NCBI GenBank assembly: GCA_964019695.1
Contig: OZ026518.1
Coordinates: 69,885,254-69,949,253 of the forward strand
DNA length: 64,000 bases
Reading direction: 5' to 3'
Source: Loripinus fragilis
Lineage: Eukaryota; Mollusca; Bivalvia; Lucinida; Lucinidae
Position 1 is the stretch's first letter. Each line of letters begins with the position of its first letter. The position numbers and the translations under genes are program-made. Below are positions 1 through 12,511 of the stretch, in pieces. The notes beneath the pieces are model-generated. The model ran no database searches, was not told where the DNA came from, and saw nothing but the letters and a program-made list of their open reading frames with translations.

Positions 1-216
1 AATCTGTAATTGTTCTATGTTTTGTTGTACGTTACTTTATGTCCATTCTTGTATTGCAATCATCTTGATGGGGAAGAGAGAGCTGATTGCTTTCCTTAAT
101 TTGTCTTCCTGGTGTCTCGTGATGGTTAAGCGGCTCTTCCTCGCAATGCCACTGGGTTGTCTGCAGTTTGTGATGATTGTGGTATTTCCTGATCATACTC
201 ACTTACTATTTTTTAT
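1..216 (+). repeat. Dispersed repeat, family A (cut by window edge)
   Basis: This non-coding dispersed repeat contains landmarks such as TTCCTGGTGTCTCGTGATGG and TTTCCTGATCATACTCAC. Clear relatives lie at 19404-19662, 22826-23100, 26040-26346, 28336-28424 and 32120-32216, all on the + strand, with pieces in the right arm near 56430-57040. The 26040 copy is the longest and is nearly co-linear with this one. The open frame running through it is not conserved between copies, so I do not call a gene. It could be an old SINE or the end of a larger element. Confidence 0.7.
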
Positions 217-256
217 GGAGAAGCCGGGAATCGAACCTGCGCCTGGTTTACAATGC
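215..256 (-). other. tRNA-Thr-like 3' half, degenerate copy 1
   Basis: Read on the minus strand, the stretch has the T-arm motif GGTTCGATTCCCGG preceded by a shortened anticodon-side segment, TTGTAAACCAGG. This is the 3' half of a tRNA resembling tRNA-Thr(TGT). Several bases between anticodon and T arm are missing compared with the copy at 488-538, and no 5' half (acceptor, D arm) is seen. It is a tRNA-derived fragment, not a functional tRNA. Confidence 0.5.
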
Positions 257-487
257 ATATGCTTATCCCTTATACAAAAAACGGGCAAAATTCAAGTAAA
301 TTATATCCAAGTATTGGTTACTACCCCTAATGTGGAAAAAACACAAAAAGTTTTTAATTATTTATTTATTTTTTTTAAAAAAAAAAAAAACTTTTTTGTG
401 GCTTTTCAGTACTGGGCCGGGAGGGTTTATGATTTGTGTGTTTTTTAGTATATGACGGGAACTCCCGAAGGCTCAACCAAAAGTGGT

Positions 488-538
488 TTTATGGAGAAAC
501 CGGGAATCGAACCTGCGACCCCTGGTTTACAAGGCATA
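488..538 (-). other. tRNA-Thr-like 3' half, better copy 2
   Basis: On the minus strand this reads anticodon loop CTTGTAA (anticodon TGT, Thr), the anticodon stem's 3' strand, then GGTTCGATTCCCGG and an acceptor-like end TTTCTCCA. The upstream sequence does not form a D arm or matching acceptor strand. It looks like a tRNA-derived SINE end or processed tRNA 3' half. Copy 1 lies 276 bp away in the same orientation, so the two may bound one element. Confidence 0.55.
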
Positions 539-540
539 GT

Positions 541-849
541 TTTTGTATCACGGCTTGTAACCGCCGTCGATGGATAGTTTCACTATTTTCAGGTTATATA
601 TAGTCAAACTTATTAAATTTTTTGAACTATATTTTTCGGTAAAATATACAGCTAAATTATTTATCTACTATTAATTAGAACAAAAAATATATCTAAAACC
701 AAATTAATAACACTTATTTAGCATACATAGTAGAATTAACGATAAAATGTGAAGACAGGGATTTAAAACATGATTGATTTACTTCCCTTACATAGAACAA
801 CAAGTATATGACTTACATAAAAAGGATGATACCACCAATGAAACACAAC
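541..849. other. AT-rich non-coding stretch left of the array
   Basis: No gene, RNA or clear repeat is seen. The tract is strongly AT-rich. The first recognisable 45-bp monomer appears near 850. Confidence 0.6.
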
Positions 850-3800
850 TTCATTTTGGTGGGAACAGTGGCCATTAAAGCCCTGTATAAAGCTACCTCC
901 GTGGTGGGAACAGTGGTCAATACTGTCCTGTATAAATCTATCTCCGTGGTGGGAACAGTTACAGTTACTACCCTGTATAAAACTATCTCCGTGGTGGGAA
1001 CAGTGACCATTACTACCATGTATAAAGATACCTCCGTGGTGGGAACAGTGGTCAGTACTGCCCTGTATAAAGCTATCTCCGTGGTGGGAACAGTGAAAGT
1101 TACTACCCTGTATAAAACTATCTCCGTGGTGGGAACAGTGATCATTAATACCATGTATAAAGCTATCTCCGTGATGGGAACAGTGGCCGTTGCTACCCTG
1201 TATAAATCTATCTCCGTGGTGGGAACAGTGACAGTTACTACCCTGTATAAAGCTAACTCCGTGCTGGGAACAGTGGCAGTTACTACCCTGTATAAAGCTA
1301 TCTCCGTAGTGGGAACTGTGACAGTTACTACCCTGTATAAATCTATCTCCGTGGTGGGAACAGTGACAGTTACTACCCTGTATAAATCTATCTCCGTGGT
1401 GGGAACAGTGACAGTTACTACCCTGTATAAAGCTATCTCCGTGCTGGGAACAGTGGCAGTTACTACCCTGTATAAAGCCATCTCCGTGGTGGGAACAGTG
1501 ACAGTTACTACCATGTATAAAGCTATCTCCGTGCTGGGAACAGTGACAATTTTATTCCCTGTATAAAGCTATCTCCGTGGTGGGAACAGTGACAGTAACT
1601 ACCCTGTATAAATCTTTCTCCGTGGTGGGAACAGTGACAGTTTCTACCCTGTATAAAGCTATCTCCATGGTGGGAACAGTGGCAGTTACTACCATGTATA
1701 AAGCCATCTACGTGGTGGGAACAGTGACAGTTACTACCCTGTATAAAGCTATCTCCGTGGTGGGAACAGTGACAGTTACTACCCTGTATAAATCTTTCTC
1801 CGTGGTGGTAACAGTGACAGTTTCTACCCTGTATAAAGCTATCTCCGTGGTGGGAACAGTGGTCAGTGCTGCCCTATTTAAAGCTACCTCCGTGGTGGGA
1901 ACAGTGACAGTAACTACCCTGTATTAAACTGTCTCCGTGGTGGGAACAGTGACAGTTACTACCCTGTTTAAAGCTATCTCCGTGGTGAGAACAGTGACAG
2001 TTACTACCCTGTATAAAGCCATCTCCGTGGTGGGAACAGTGACAGTTACTACCCTGTATAAAGCTATATCCGTGGTGGGAACAGTGACAGTTACTACCCT
2101 GTATAAATCTTTCTCCGTGGTGGTAACAGTGACAGTTTCTACCCTGTATAAAGCTATCTCCGTGGTGGGAACAGTGGTCAGTGCTGCCCTATTTAAAGCT
2201 ACCTCCGTGGTGGGAACAGTGACAGTTACTACCCTGTATAAAGCTATCTCCGTGGTGGGAACAGTGACAGTAACTACCCTGTGTTAAACTGTCTCCGTGG
2301 TGGGAACAGTGACAGTTACTACCCTGTTTAAAGCTATCTCCGTGGTGGGAACAGTGACAGTTACTACCCTGTTTAAAGCTATCTCCGTGGTGGGAACAGT
2401 GACAGTTACTACCCTGTATAAAGCTATCTCCGTGGTGGGAACAGTGACAGTTACTACCCTGTATAAAGCTATCTCCCTGGTGGGAACAGTGACAGTAACT
2501 ACCCTGTATTAAACTGTCTCCGTGGTGGGAACAGTGACAGTTACTACCCTGTTTAAAGCTATCTCCGTGGTGGGAACAGTGACAGTTACTACCCTGTATA
2601 AAGCTATCTCCGTGGTGGGAACAGTGACAGTTACTACCCTGTATAAAGCTATCTCCGTGGTGGGAACAGTGACAGTTACTACCCTGTGTAAAGCTATCTC
2701 CGTGGTAGGAACAGTGACAGTTACTACCCTGTATAAATCTACCTCCGTGGTGGGAACAGTGATAGTTACTTCCCTGTATAAAGCTATCTCCGTGGTGGGA
2801 ACAGTGACAGTTACTACCCTGTATAAAGCTATCTCCGTGGTGGGAACAGTGACAGTAACTACCCTGTATTAAACTGTCTCCGTGGTGGGAACAGTGACAG
2901 TTATTACCCTGTTTTAAGCTATCTCCGTGGTGGGAACAGTGACAGTTACTACCCTGTATAAAGCTATCTCCGTGGTGGGAACAGTGACAGTTACTACCCT
3001 GTATAAAGCTATCTCCGTGGTGGGAACAGTGACAGTTACTACAATGTATTAAACTGTCTCCGTGGTGGGAGCAGTGACAGTTACTACCCTGTTTAAAGCT
3101 ATCTCCGTGGTGGGAACAGTGACAGTTACTACCCTGTATAAATCTATCTCCGTGGTGGGAACAGTGATAGTTACTACCCTGTATATAGCTATCTCCGTGG
3201 TGGGAACAGTGACAGTAACTACCCTGTATTAAACTGTCTCCGTGGTGGGAACAGTGACAGTTACTACCCTGTTTAAAGCCATCTCCGTGGTGCGAACAGT
3301 GACAGTTACTACCCTGTATAAAGCTATCTCCGTGGTGGGAACAGTGACAGTTACTACCCTGTATAAAGCTATCTCCGTGGTGTGAACAGTGACAGTAACT
3401 ACCCTATATTAAACTGTCTCCGTGGTGGGAACAGTGACAGTTACTACCCTGTTAAAAGCTATCTCCGTGGTGGGAACAGTGACAGTTTCCACCCTGTATA
3501 AAGCTATCTCCGTGGTGGGAACAGTGACACTTACTACCCTGTATAAAGCTGTCTCCGTGGTGGGAACAGTGACAGTAACTACCCTGTATTAAACTGTCTC
3601 CGTGGTGGGAACAGTGACAGTTACTACCCTGTATAAATCTACCTTCGTGGTGGGAACAGTGTCCGTTACTACCCTGTATAAATCTATCTCCGTTGTGGGA
3701 ACAGTGGTCAGAACTGCCCTGTATAATTCTACCTCCGTGGTGGGAACAGTGACAGTTACTACCCTGTATAAAGCTATCTCCGTGGTGGGAACAGTGTTAG

Positions 3801-5626
3801 TAATTACCCTGTATTAAACTGTCTCCGTGGTGGGAACAGTGACAGTTACTACCCTGTTAAAAGCTATCTCCGTTGTGGGAACAGTGACAATTACTACCCT
3901 GTATAAAGCTATCTCTGTGGTGGGAACAGTGACAGTTACTACCCTGTGTAAAGCTATCTCCGTGGTGGGAACAGTGACAGTTACTACCCTGTATAAAGCT
4001 ATCTCCGTGGTGGGAACAGTGACAGTAACTACCCTGTATTAAACTGTCTCCGTGGTGGGAACAGTGACAGTTACTACCCTGTTTAAAGCTATCTCCGTGG
4101 TGGGAACAGTGACAGTTACTACCCTGTATAAAGCTATCTCCGTGGTGGGAACAGTGACAGTTACTACCCTGTATAAAGCTATCTCCGTGGTGGGAACAGT
4201 GACAGTAACTACCCTGTATTAAACTGTCTCCGTGGTGGGAACAGTGACAGTTACTACCCTGTTTAAAGCTATCTCCGTGGTGGGAACAGTGACAGTTACT
4301 ACCCTGTATAAATCTACCTCCGTGGTGGGAACAGTGTCCGTTACTACCCTGTATAAATCTATCTCCGTTGTGGGAACAGTGGTCAGAACTGCCCTGCATA
4401 AATCTACCTCCGTGGTGGGAACAGTGACAGTTACTACCCTGTATAAAGCTATCTCCGTGGTGGGAACAGTGACAGTAATTAACCTGTATTAAACTGTCTC
4501 CATTTTGGGAACAGTGACAGTTACTACCCTGTTAAAAGCTATCTCCGAGGTGGGAACAGTGACAGTTACTACCCTGTATAAAGCTATCTCCGTGGTGGGA
4601 ACAGTGACAGTTACTACCCTGTATAAAGCTATCTCCGTGGTGGGAACAGTGACAGTCACTACCCTGTGTAAAGCTATCTCCGTGGTGGGAACAGTGACAG
4701 TTACTACCCTGTATAAAGCTATCTCCGTGGTGGGAACAGTGACAGTAACTACCCTGTATTAAACTGTCTCCGTGGTGGGAACAATGACAGTTACTATCCT
4801 GTTTAAAGCTATCTCCGAGGTGGGAACAGTGACAGTTACTACCCTGTATAAAGCTATCTCCGTGGTGGGAACAGTGACAGTTACTACCCTGTGTAAAGCT
4901 ATCTCCGTGGTGGGAACAGTGACAGTTACTACCCTGTACAAAGCTATCTCCGTGGTGGGAACAGTGACAGTAACTACCCTGTATTAAACTGTCTCCGTGG
5001 TGGGAACAGTAACAGTTACTACCCTGTTTAAAGCTATCTCCGTGGTGGGAACAGTGACAGTTACTACCCTGTATAAAGCTATCTCCGTGGTGGGAACAGT
5101 GACAGTTACTACCCTGTATAAAGCTATCTCCGTGGTGGGAACAGTGACAGTAACTACCCTGTATTAAACTGTCTCCGTGGTGGGAACAGTGACAGTTACT
5201 ACCCTGTATAAATCTATCTCCGTGGTGGGAACAGTGACAGTTACTACCCTGTTTAAAGCTATCTCCGTGGTGGGAACAGTGACAGTAACTACCCTGTATT
5301 AAACTGTCTCCGTGGTGGGAACAGTGACAGTTACTACCCTGTTTAAAGCTATCTCCGTGGTGGGAACAGTGACAGTTACTTCCCTGTATAAAGCTATCTC
5401 CGTGGTGGGAACAGTGACAGTAACTACCCTGTATTAAACTGTCTCCGTGGTGGGAACAGTGACAGTTACTACCCTGTTTAAAGCTATCTCCGTGGTGGGA
5501 ACAGTGACAGTTACTACCCTGTATAAATCTATCTCCGTGGTGGGAACAGTGACAGTTACTACCCTGTATAAAGCTATCTCTGTGGTGGGAACAGTGACAG
5601 TTACTACCCTGTATTAAACTGTCTCC

Positions 5627-8600
5627 TTGGTGGGAACAGTGACAGTTACTACCCTGTTTAAAGCTATCTCCATGGTGGGAACAGTGACAGTTACTATCCT
5701 GTATAAAGCTATCTCCGCGGTGGGAACAGTGACAGTTACTACCCTGTATAAAGCTATCTCCGTGGTGGGAACAGTGCCAGTTACTACCCTGTGTAAAGCT
5801 ATCTCCGTGGTGGGAACAGTGACAGTTACTACCCTGTATAAAGTTATCTCCGTGGTGGGAACAGTGACAGTTACTACCCTGTATAAAGCTATCTCCGTGG
5901 TGGGAACAGTGACAGTAACTACCCTGTATAAAGCTATCTCCGTGGTGGGAACAGTGACAGTGACTACCCTGTATTAAACTGTCTCCGTGGTGGGAACAGT
6001 GACAGTTACTACCCTGTATAAATCGATCTCCATGGTGGGAACAGTGAAAGTTGCTACCCTGTATAAATCTATCTCTGTGATGGGAACAGTTGCCGCTACT
6101 ACCATGTATAAATCAATCTCCGTTGTGGGAACAGTGACAGTTACTACCCTGTATAAATCTACCTCCGTGGTGGGAACAGTGTCCGTTACTACCCTGTATA
6201 AATCTATATCCGTTGTGGGAACAGTGGTCAGAACTGCCCTGTATAAATCTATCTCCGTGGTGGGAACAGTGACAGTTACTACCCTGTATAAATCTATCTC
6301 CGTGGTGGGAACAGTGATAGTTACTACCCTGTATTAAACTGTCTCCGTGGTGGGAACTGTGACAGTTACTACCCTGTTTAAAGCTATCTCCGTGGTGGGA
6401 ACAGTGACAGTTTCTACCCTGTATAAAGCTATCTCCGTTATGGGAACAGTGACAGTTACTACCCTGTATAAAGCTATCTCCGTGGTGGGAACAGTGACAG
6501 TCACTATCCTGTGTAAAGCTATCTCCGTGGTGAGAACAGTGACAGTTACTACCCTGTATAAAGCTATCTCCGTGGTGGGAACAGTGACAGTAACTACCCT
6601 GTATTAAACTGTCTCCGTGGTGGGAACAGTGACAGTTACTACCCTGTTTAAAGCTATCTCCGTGGTGGAAACAGTGACAGTTACTACCCTGTATAAAGCT
6701 ATCTCCGTTGTGGGAACAGTGACAGTTACTACCCTGTATAAAGCTATCTCCGTGGTGGGAACAGTGACAGTAACTACCCTGTATTAAACTGTCTCCGTGG
6801 TGGGAACAGTGACAGTTACTACCCTGTTTAAAGCTATCTCCGTGGTGGGAACAGTGACAGTTACTACCCTGTATAAAGCTATCTCCGTGGTGGGAACAGT
6901 GACAGTTACTACCCTGTATAAAGCTATCTCCGTGGTGGGAACAGTGACAGTAACTACCCTGTATTAAACTGTCTCCGTGGTGGGAACAGTGACAGTTACT
7001 ACCCTGTTTAAAGCTATCTCCGTGGTGGGAACAGTGACAGTTACTACCCTGTATAAAGCTATCTCCGTGGTGGGAACAGTGACAGTTACTACCCTGTTTA
7101 AAGCTATCTCCATGATGGGAACAGGGACAGTTACTACCTTGTATAAAGCTATCTCCGTGGTGGGAACAGTGCCAGTTACTACCCTGTGTAAAGCTATCTC
7201 CGTGGTGGGAACAGTGACAGTTACTACCCCGTATAAAGCTATCTCCGTGGTGGGAACAGTGACAGTTACTACCCTGTATAAAGCTATCTCCGTGGTGGGA
7301 ACAGTGACAGTAACTACCGTGTATAAAGCTATCTCCGTGGTGGGAACAGTGACAGTAACTACCCTGTAATAAACTGTCTCCGTGGTGGGAACAGTGACAG
7401 TTACTACCCTGTATAAATCGATCTCCATGGTGGGAACAGTGACAGTTGCTACCCTGTATAAATCTATCTCCGTGGTGGGAACAGTTGCCGCTACTACCAT
7501 GTATAAATCAATCTCCGTTGTGGGAACAGTGACAGTTACTACCCTGTATAAATCTACCTCCGTGGTGAGAACAGTGTCCGTTACTACCCTGTATAAATCT
7601 ATCTCCGTTGTGGGAACAGTGGTCAGAACTGCCCTGTATAAATCTATCTCCGTGGTGGGAACAGTGACAGCTACTACCCTGTATAAATCTATCTCCGTGG
7701 TGGGAACAGTGACAGTAACTACCCTGTATTAAACTGTCTCCGTGGTGGGAACTGTGACAGTTACTACCCTGTTTAAAGCTATCTCCGTGGTGGGAACAGT
7801 GACAGTTACTACCCTGTATAAAGCTATCTCCGTTACGGGAACAGTGACAGTTACTACCCTGTATAAAGCTATCTCCGTGGTGGGAACAGTGACAGTCACT
7901 TTCCTGTGTAAAGCTATCTCCGTGGTGAGAACAGTGACAGTTACTACCCTGTATAAAGCTATCTCCGTGGTGGGAACAGTGACAGTAACTACCCTGTATT
8001 AAACTGTCTCCGTGGTGGGAACAGTGACAGTTACTACCCTGTTTAAAGCTATCTCCGTGGTGGGAACAGTGACAGTTACTACCCTGTATAAAGCTATCTC
8101 CGTGGTGGGAACAGTGACAGTTACTACCCTGTATAAAGCTATCTCCGTGGTGGGAACAGTGACAGTAACTACCCTGTATTAAACTGTCTCCGTGGTGGGA
8201 ACAGTGACAGTTACTACCCTGTTTAAAGCTATCTCCGTGGTGGGAACAGTGACAGTTACTACCCTGTATAAAGCTATCTCCGTGGTGGGAACAGTGACAG
8301 TTACTACCCTGTATAAAGCTATCTCCGTGGTGGGAACAGTGACAGTAACTACCCTGTATTAAACTGTCTCCGTGGTGGGAACAGTGACAGTTACTACCCT
8401 GTTTAAAGCTATCTCCGTGGTGGGAACAGTGACAGTTACTACCCTGTATAAAGCTATCTCCGTGGTGGGAACAGTGACAGTTACTACCCTGTTTAAAGCT
8501 ATCTCCGTGGTGGGAACAGTGACAGTAACTACCCTGTATTAAACTGTCTCCGTGGTGGGAACAGTGACAGTTACTACCCTGTTTAAAGCTATCTCCGTGG

Positions 8601-8866
8601 TGGGAACAGTGACAGTTACTTCCCTGTATAAAGCTATCTCCGTGGTGGGAACAGTGACAGTAACTACCCTGTATTAAACTGTCTCCGTGGTGGGAACAGT
8701 GACAGTTACTACCCTGTTTAAAGCTATCTCCGTGGTGGGAACAGTGACAGTTACTACCCTGTATAAGTCTATCTCCGTGGTGGGAACAGTGACAGTTACT
8801 ACCCTGTATAAAGCTATCTCTGTGGTGGGAACAGTGACAGTTACTACCCTGTATTAAACTGTCTCC
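5627..8866. repeat. Higher-order superrepeat 1 (3240 bp = 72 monomers)
   Basis: Distinctive variant monomers (ATGGTGGG, GTGCCAGTTACT, GTGTAAAGC, TTGCCGCTACTACCATG and others) occur in the same order here as in the following two blocks. The spacing from 5627 to 8867 is exactly 72 monomers. The block edge is arbitrary: flanking landmarks such as TTACTTCCCTG at about 5373 repeat with the same 3240-bp offset. Confidence 0.85.
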
Positions 8867-11800
8867 GTGGTAGGAACAGTGACAGTTACTACCCTGTTTA
8901 AAGCTATCTCCATGGTGGGAACAGTGACAGTTACTATCCTGTATAAAGCTATCTCCGCGGTGGGAACAGTGACAGTTACTACCCTGTATAAAGCTATCTC
9001 CGTGGTGGGAACAGTGCCAGTTACTACCCTGTGTAAAGCTATCTCCGTGGTGGGAACAGTGACAGTTACTACCCTGTATAAAGTTATCTCCGTGGTGGGA
9101 ACAGTGACAGTTACTACCCTGTATAAAGCTATCTCCGTGGTGGGAACAGTGACAGTAACTACCCTGTATAAAGCTATCTCCGTGGTGGGAACAGTGACAG
9201 TGACTACCCTGTATTAAACTGTCTCCGTGGTGGGAACAGTGACAGTTACTACCCTGTATAAATCGATCTCCATGGTGGGAACAGTGACAGTTGCTACCCT
9301 GTATAAATCTATCTCTGTGATGGGAACAGTTGCCGCTACTACCATGTATAAATCAATCTCCGTTGTGGGAACAGTGACAGTTACTACCCTGTATAAATCT
9401 ACCTCCGTGGTGGGAACAGTGTCCGTTACTACCCTGTATAAATCTATCTCCGTTGTGGGAACAGTGGTCAGAACTGCCCTGTATAAATCTATCTCCGTGG
9501 TGGGAACAGTGACAGTTACTACCCTGTATAAATCTATCTCCGTGGTGGGAACAGTGATAGTTACTACCCTGTATAAAACTGTCTCCGTGGTGGGAACTGT
9601 GACAGTTACTACCCTGTTTAAAGCTATCTCCGTGGTGGGAACAGTGACAGTTACTACCCTGTATAAAGCTATCTCCGTTATGGGAACAGTGACAGTTACT
9701 ACCCTGTATAAAGCTATCTCCGTGGTGGGAACAGTGACAGTCACTATTCTGTGTAAAGCTATCTCCGTGGTGAGAACAGTGACAGTTACTACCCTGTATA
9801 AAGCTATCTCCGTGGTGGGAACAGTGACAGTAACTACCCTGTATTAAACTGTCTCCGTGGTGGGAACAGTGACAGTTACTACCCTGTTTAAAGCTATCTC
9901 CGTGGTGGGAACAGTGACAGTTACTACCCTGTATAAAGCTATCTCCGTGGTGGGAACAGTGACAGTTACTACCCTGTATTAAACTGTCTCCGTGGTGGGA
10001 ACAGTGACAGTAACTACCCTATATTAAACTGTCTCCGTGGTGGGAACAGTGACAGTTACTACCCTGTTTAAAGCTATCTCCGTGGTGGGAACAGTGACAG
10101 TTACTACCCTGTATAAAGCTATCTCCGTGGTGGGAACAGTGACAGTTACTACCCTGTATAAAGCTATCTCCGTGGTGGGAACAGTGACAGTAACTACCCT
10201 GTATTAAACTGTCTCCTTGGTGGGAACAGTGACAGTTACTACCCTGTTTAAAGCTATCTCCGTGGTGGGAACAGTGACAGTTACTACCCTGTATAAAGCT
10301 ATCTCCGTGGTGGGAACAGTGACAGTTACTACCCTGTTTAAAGCTATCTCCATGGTGGGAACAGTGACAGTTACTACCTTGTATAAAGCTATCTCCGTGG
10401 TGGGAACAGTGCCAGTTACTACCCTGTGTAAAGCTATCTCCGTGGTGGGAACAGTGACAGTTACTACCCCGTATAAAGCTATCTCCGTGGTGGGAACAGT
10501 GACAGTTACTACCCTGTATAAAGCTATCTCCGTGGTGGGAACAGTGACAGTAACTACCCTGTATAAAGCTATCTCCGTGGTGGGAACAGTGACAGTAACT
10601 ACCCTGTAATAAACTGTCTCCGTGGTGGGAACAGTGACAGTTACTACCCTGTATAAATCGATCTCCATGGTGGGAACAGTGACAGTTGCTACCCTGTATA
10701 AATCTATCTCCGTGGTGGGAACAGTTGCCGCTACTACCATGTATAAATCAATCTCCGTTGTGGGAACAGTGACAGTTACTACCCTGTATAAATCTACCTC
10801 CGTGGTGAGAACAGTGTCCGTTACTACCCTGTATAAATCTATCTCCGTTGTGGGAACAGTGGTCAGAACTGCCCTGTATAAATCTATCTCCGTGGTGGGA
10901 ACAGTGACAGCTACTACCCTGTATAAATCTATCTCCGTGGTGGGAACAGTGACAGTAACTACCCTGTATTAAACTGTCTCCGTGGTGGGAACTGTGACAG
11001 TTACTACCCTGTTTAAAGCTATCTCCGTGGTGGGAACAGTGACAGTTACTACCCTGTATAAAGCTATCTCCGTTACGGGAAAAGTGACAGTTACTACCCT
11101 GTATAAAGCTATCCCCGTGGTGGGAACAGTGACAGTCACTTTCCTGTGTAAAGCTATCTCCGTGGTGAGAACAGTGACAGTTACTACCCTGTATAAAGCT
11201 ATCTCCGTGGTGGGAACAGTGACAGTAACTACCCTGTATTAAACTGTCTCCGTGGTGGGAACAGTGACAGTTACTACCCTGTTTAAAGCTATCTCCGTGG
11301 TGGGAACAGTGACAGTTACTACCCTGTATAAAGCTATCTCCGTGGTGGGAACAGTGACAGTAACTACCCTGTATTAAACTGTCTCCGTGGTGGGAACTGT
11401 GACAGTTACTACCCTGTTTAAAGCTATCTCCGTGGTGGGAACAGTGACAGTTACTACCCTGTATAAAGCTATCTCCGTTACGGGAACAGTGACAGTTACT
11501 ACCCTGTATAAAGCTATCTCCGTGGTGGGAACAGTGACAGTCACTTTCCTGTGTAAAGCTATCTCCGTGGTGAGAACAGTGACAGTTACTACCCTGTATA
11601 AAGCTATCTCCGTGGTGGGAACAGTGACAGTAACTACCCTGTATTAAACTGTCTCCGTGGTGGGAACAGTGACAGTTACTACCCTGTTTAAAGCTATCTC
11701 CGTGGTGGGAACAGTGACAGTTACTACCCTGTATAAAGCTATCTCCGTGGTGGGAACAGTGACAGTTACTACCCTGTATAAAGCTATCTCCGTGGTGGGA

Positions 11801-12511
11801 ACAGTGACAGTAACTACCCTGTATTAAACTGTCTCCGTGGTGGGAACAGTGACAGTTACTACCCTGTTTAAAGCTATCTCCGTGGTGGGAACAGTGACAG
11901 TTACTACCCTGTATAAAGCTATCTCCGTGGTGGGAACAGTGACAGTTACTACCCTGTATAAAGCTATCTCCGTGGTGGGAACAGTGACAGTAACTACCCT
12001 GTATTAAACTGTCTCCGTGGTGGGAACAGTGACAGTTACTACCCTGTTTAAAGCTATCTCCGTGGTGGGAACAGTGACAGTTACTACCCTGTATAAAGCT
12101 ATCTCCGTGGTGGGAACAGTGACAGTTACTACCCTGTTTAAAGCTATCTCCGTGGTGGGAACAGTGACAGTAACTACCCTGTATTAAACTGTCTCCGTGG
12201 TGGGAACAGTGACAGTTACTACCCTGTTTAAAGCTATCTCCGTGGTGGGAACAGTGACAGTTACTTCCCTGTATAAAGCTATCTCCGTGGTGGGAACAGT
12301 GACAGTAACTACCCTGTATTAAACTGTCTCCGTGGTGGGAACAGTGACAGTTACTACCCTGTTTAAAGCTATCTCCGTGGTGGGAACAGTGACAGTTACT
12401 ACCCTGTATAAGTCTATCTCCGTGGTGGGAACAGTGACAGTTACTACCCTGTATAAAGCTATCTCTGTGGTGGGAACAGTGACAGTTACTACCCTGTATT
12501 AAACTGTCTCC
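8867..12511. repeat. Higher-order superrepeat 2 (3645 bp = 81 monomers)
   Basis: The first 2115 bp correspond unit for unit to superrepeats 1 and 3. The block is 405 bp (9 monomers) longer than block 1 because a stretch starting at 10982 is repeated at 11387. The two versions differ by diagnostic changes: the 10982 version reads GKV...AIPVV, the 11387 version GTV...AISVV as in block 1. Confidence 0.85.

Noticed and set aside
813..1514. Long minus-strand open frame through the 45-bp array (and many similar ones up to 18165)
   Set aside because: The repeat length is a multiple of three and the monomer lacks stops in several frames, so such frames arise without coding.
3857..4399. Minus-strand frame reading CHCSHHGDSFIQGSN repeats, rich in Cys and His like a metal-binding protein
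   Set aside because: It is only another frame of the same 45-bp monomer; the Cys/His pattern follows from the repeat and has no independent support.
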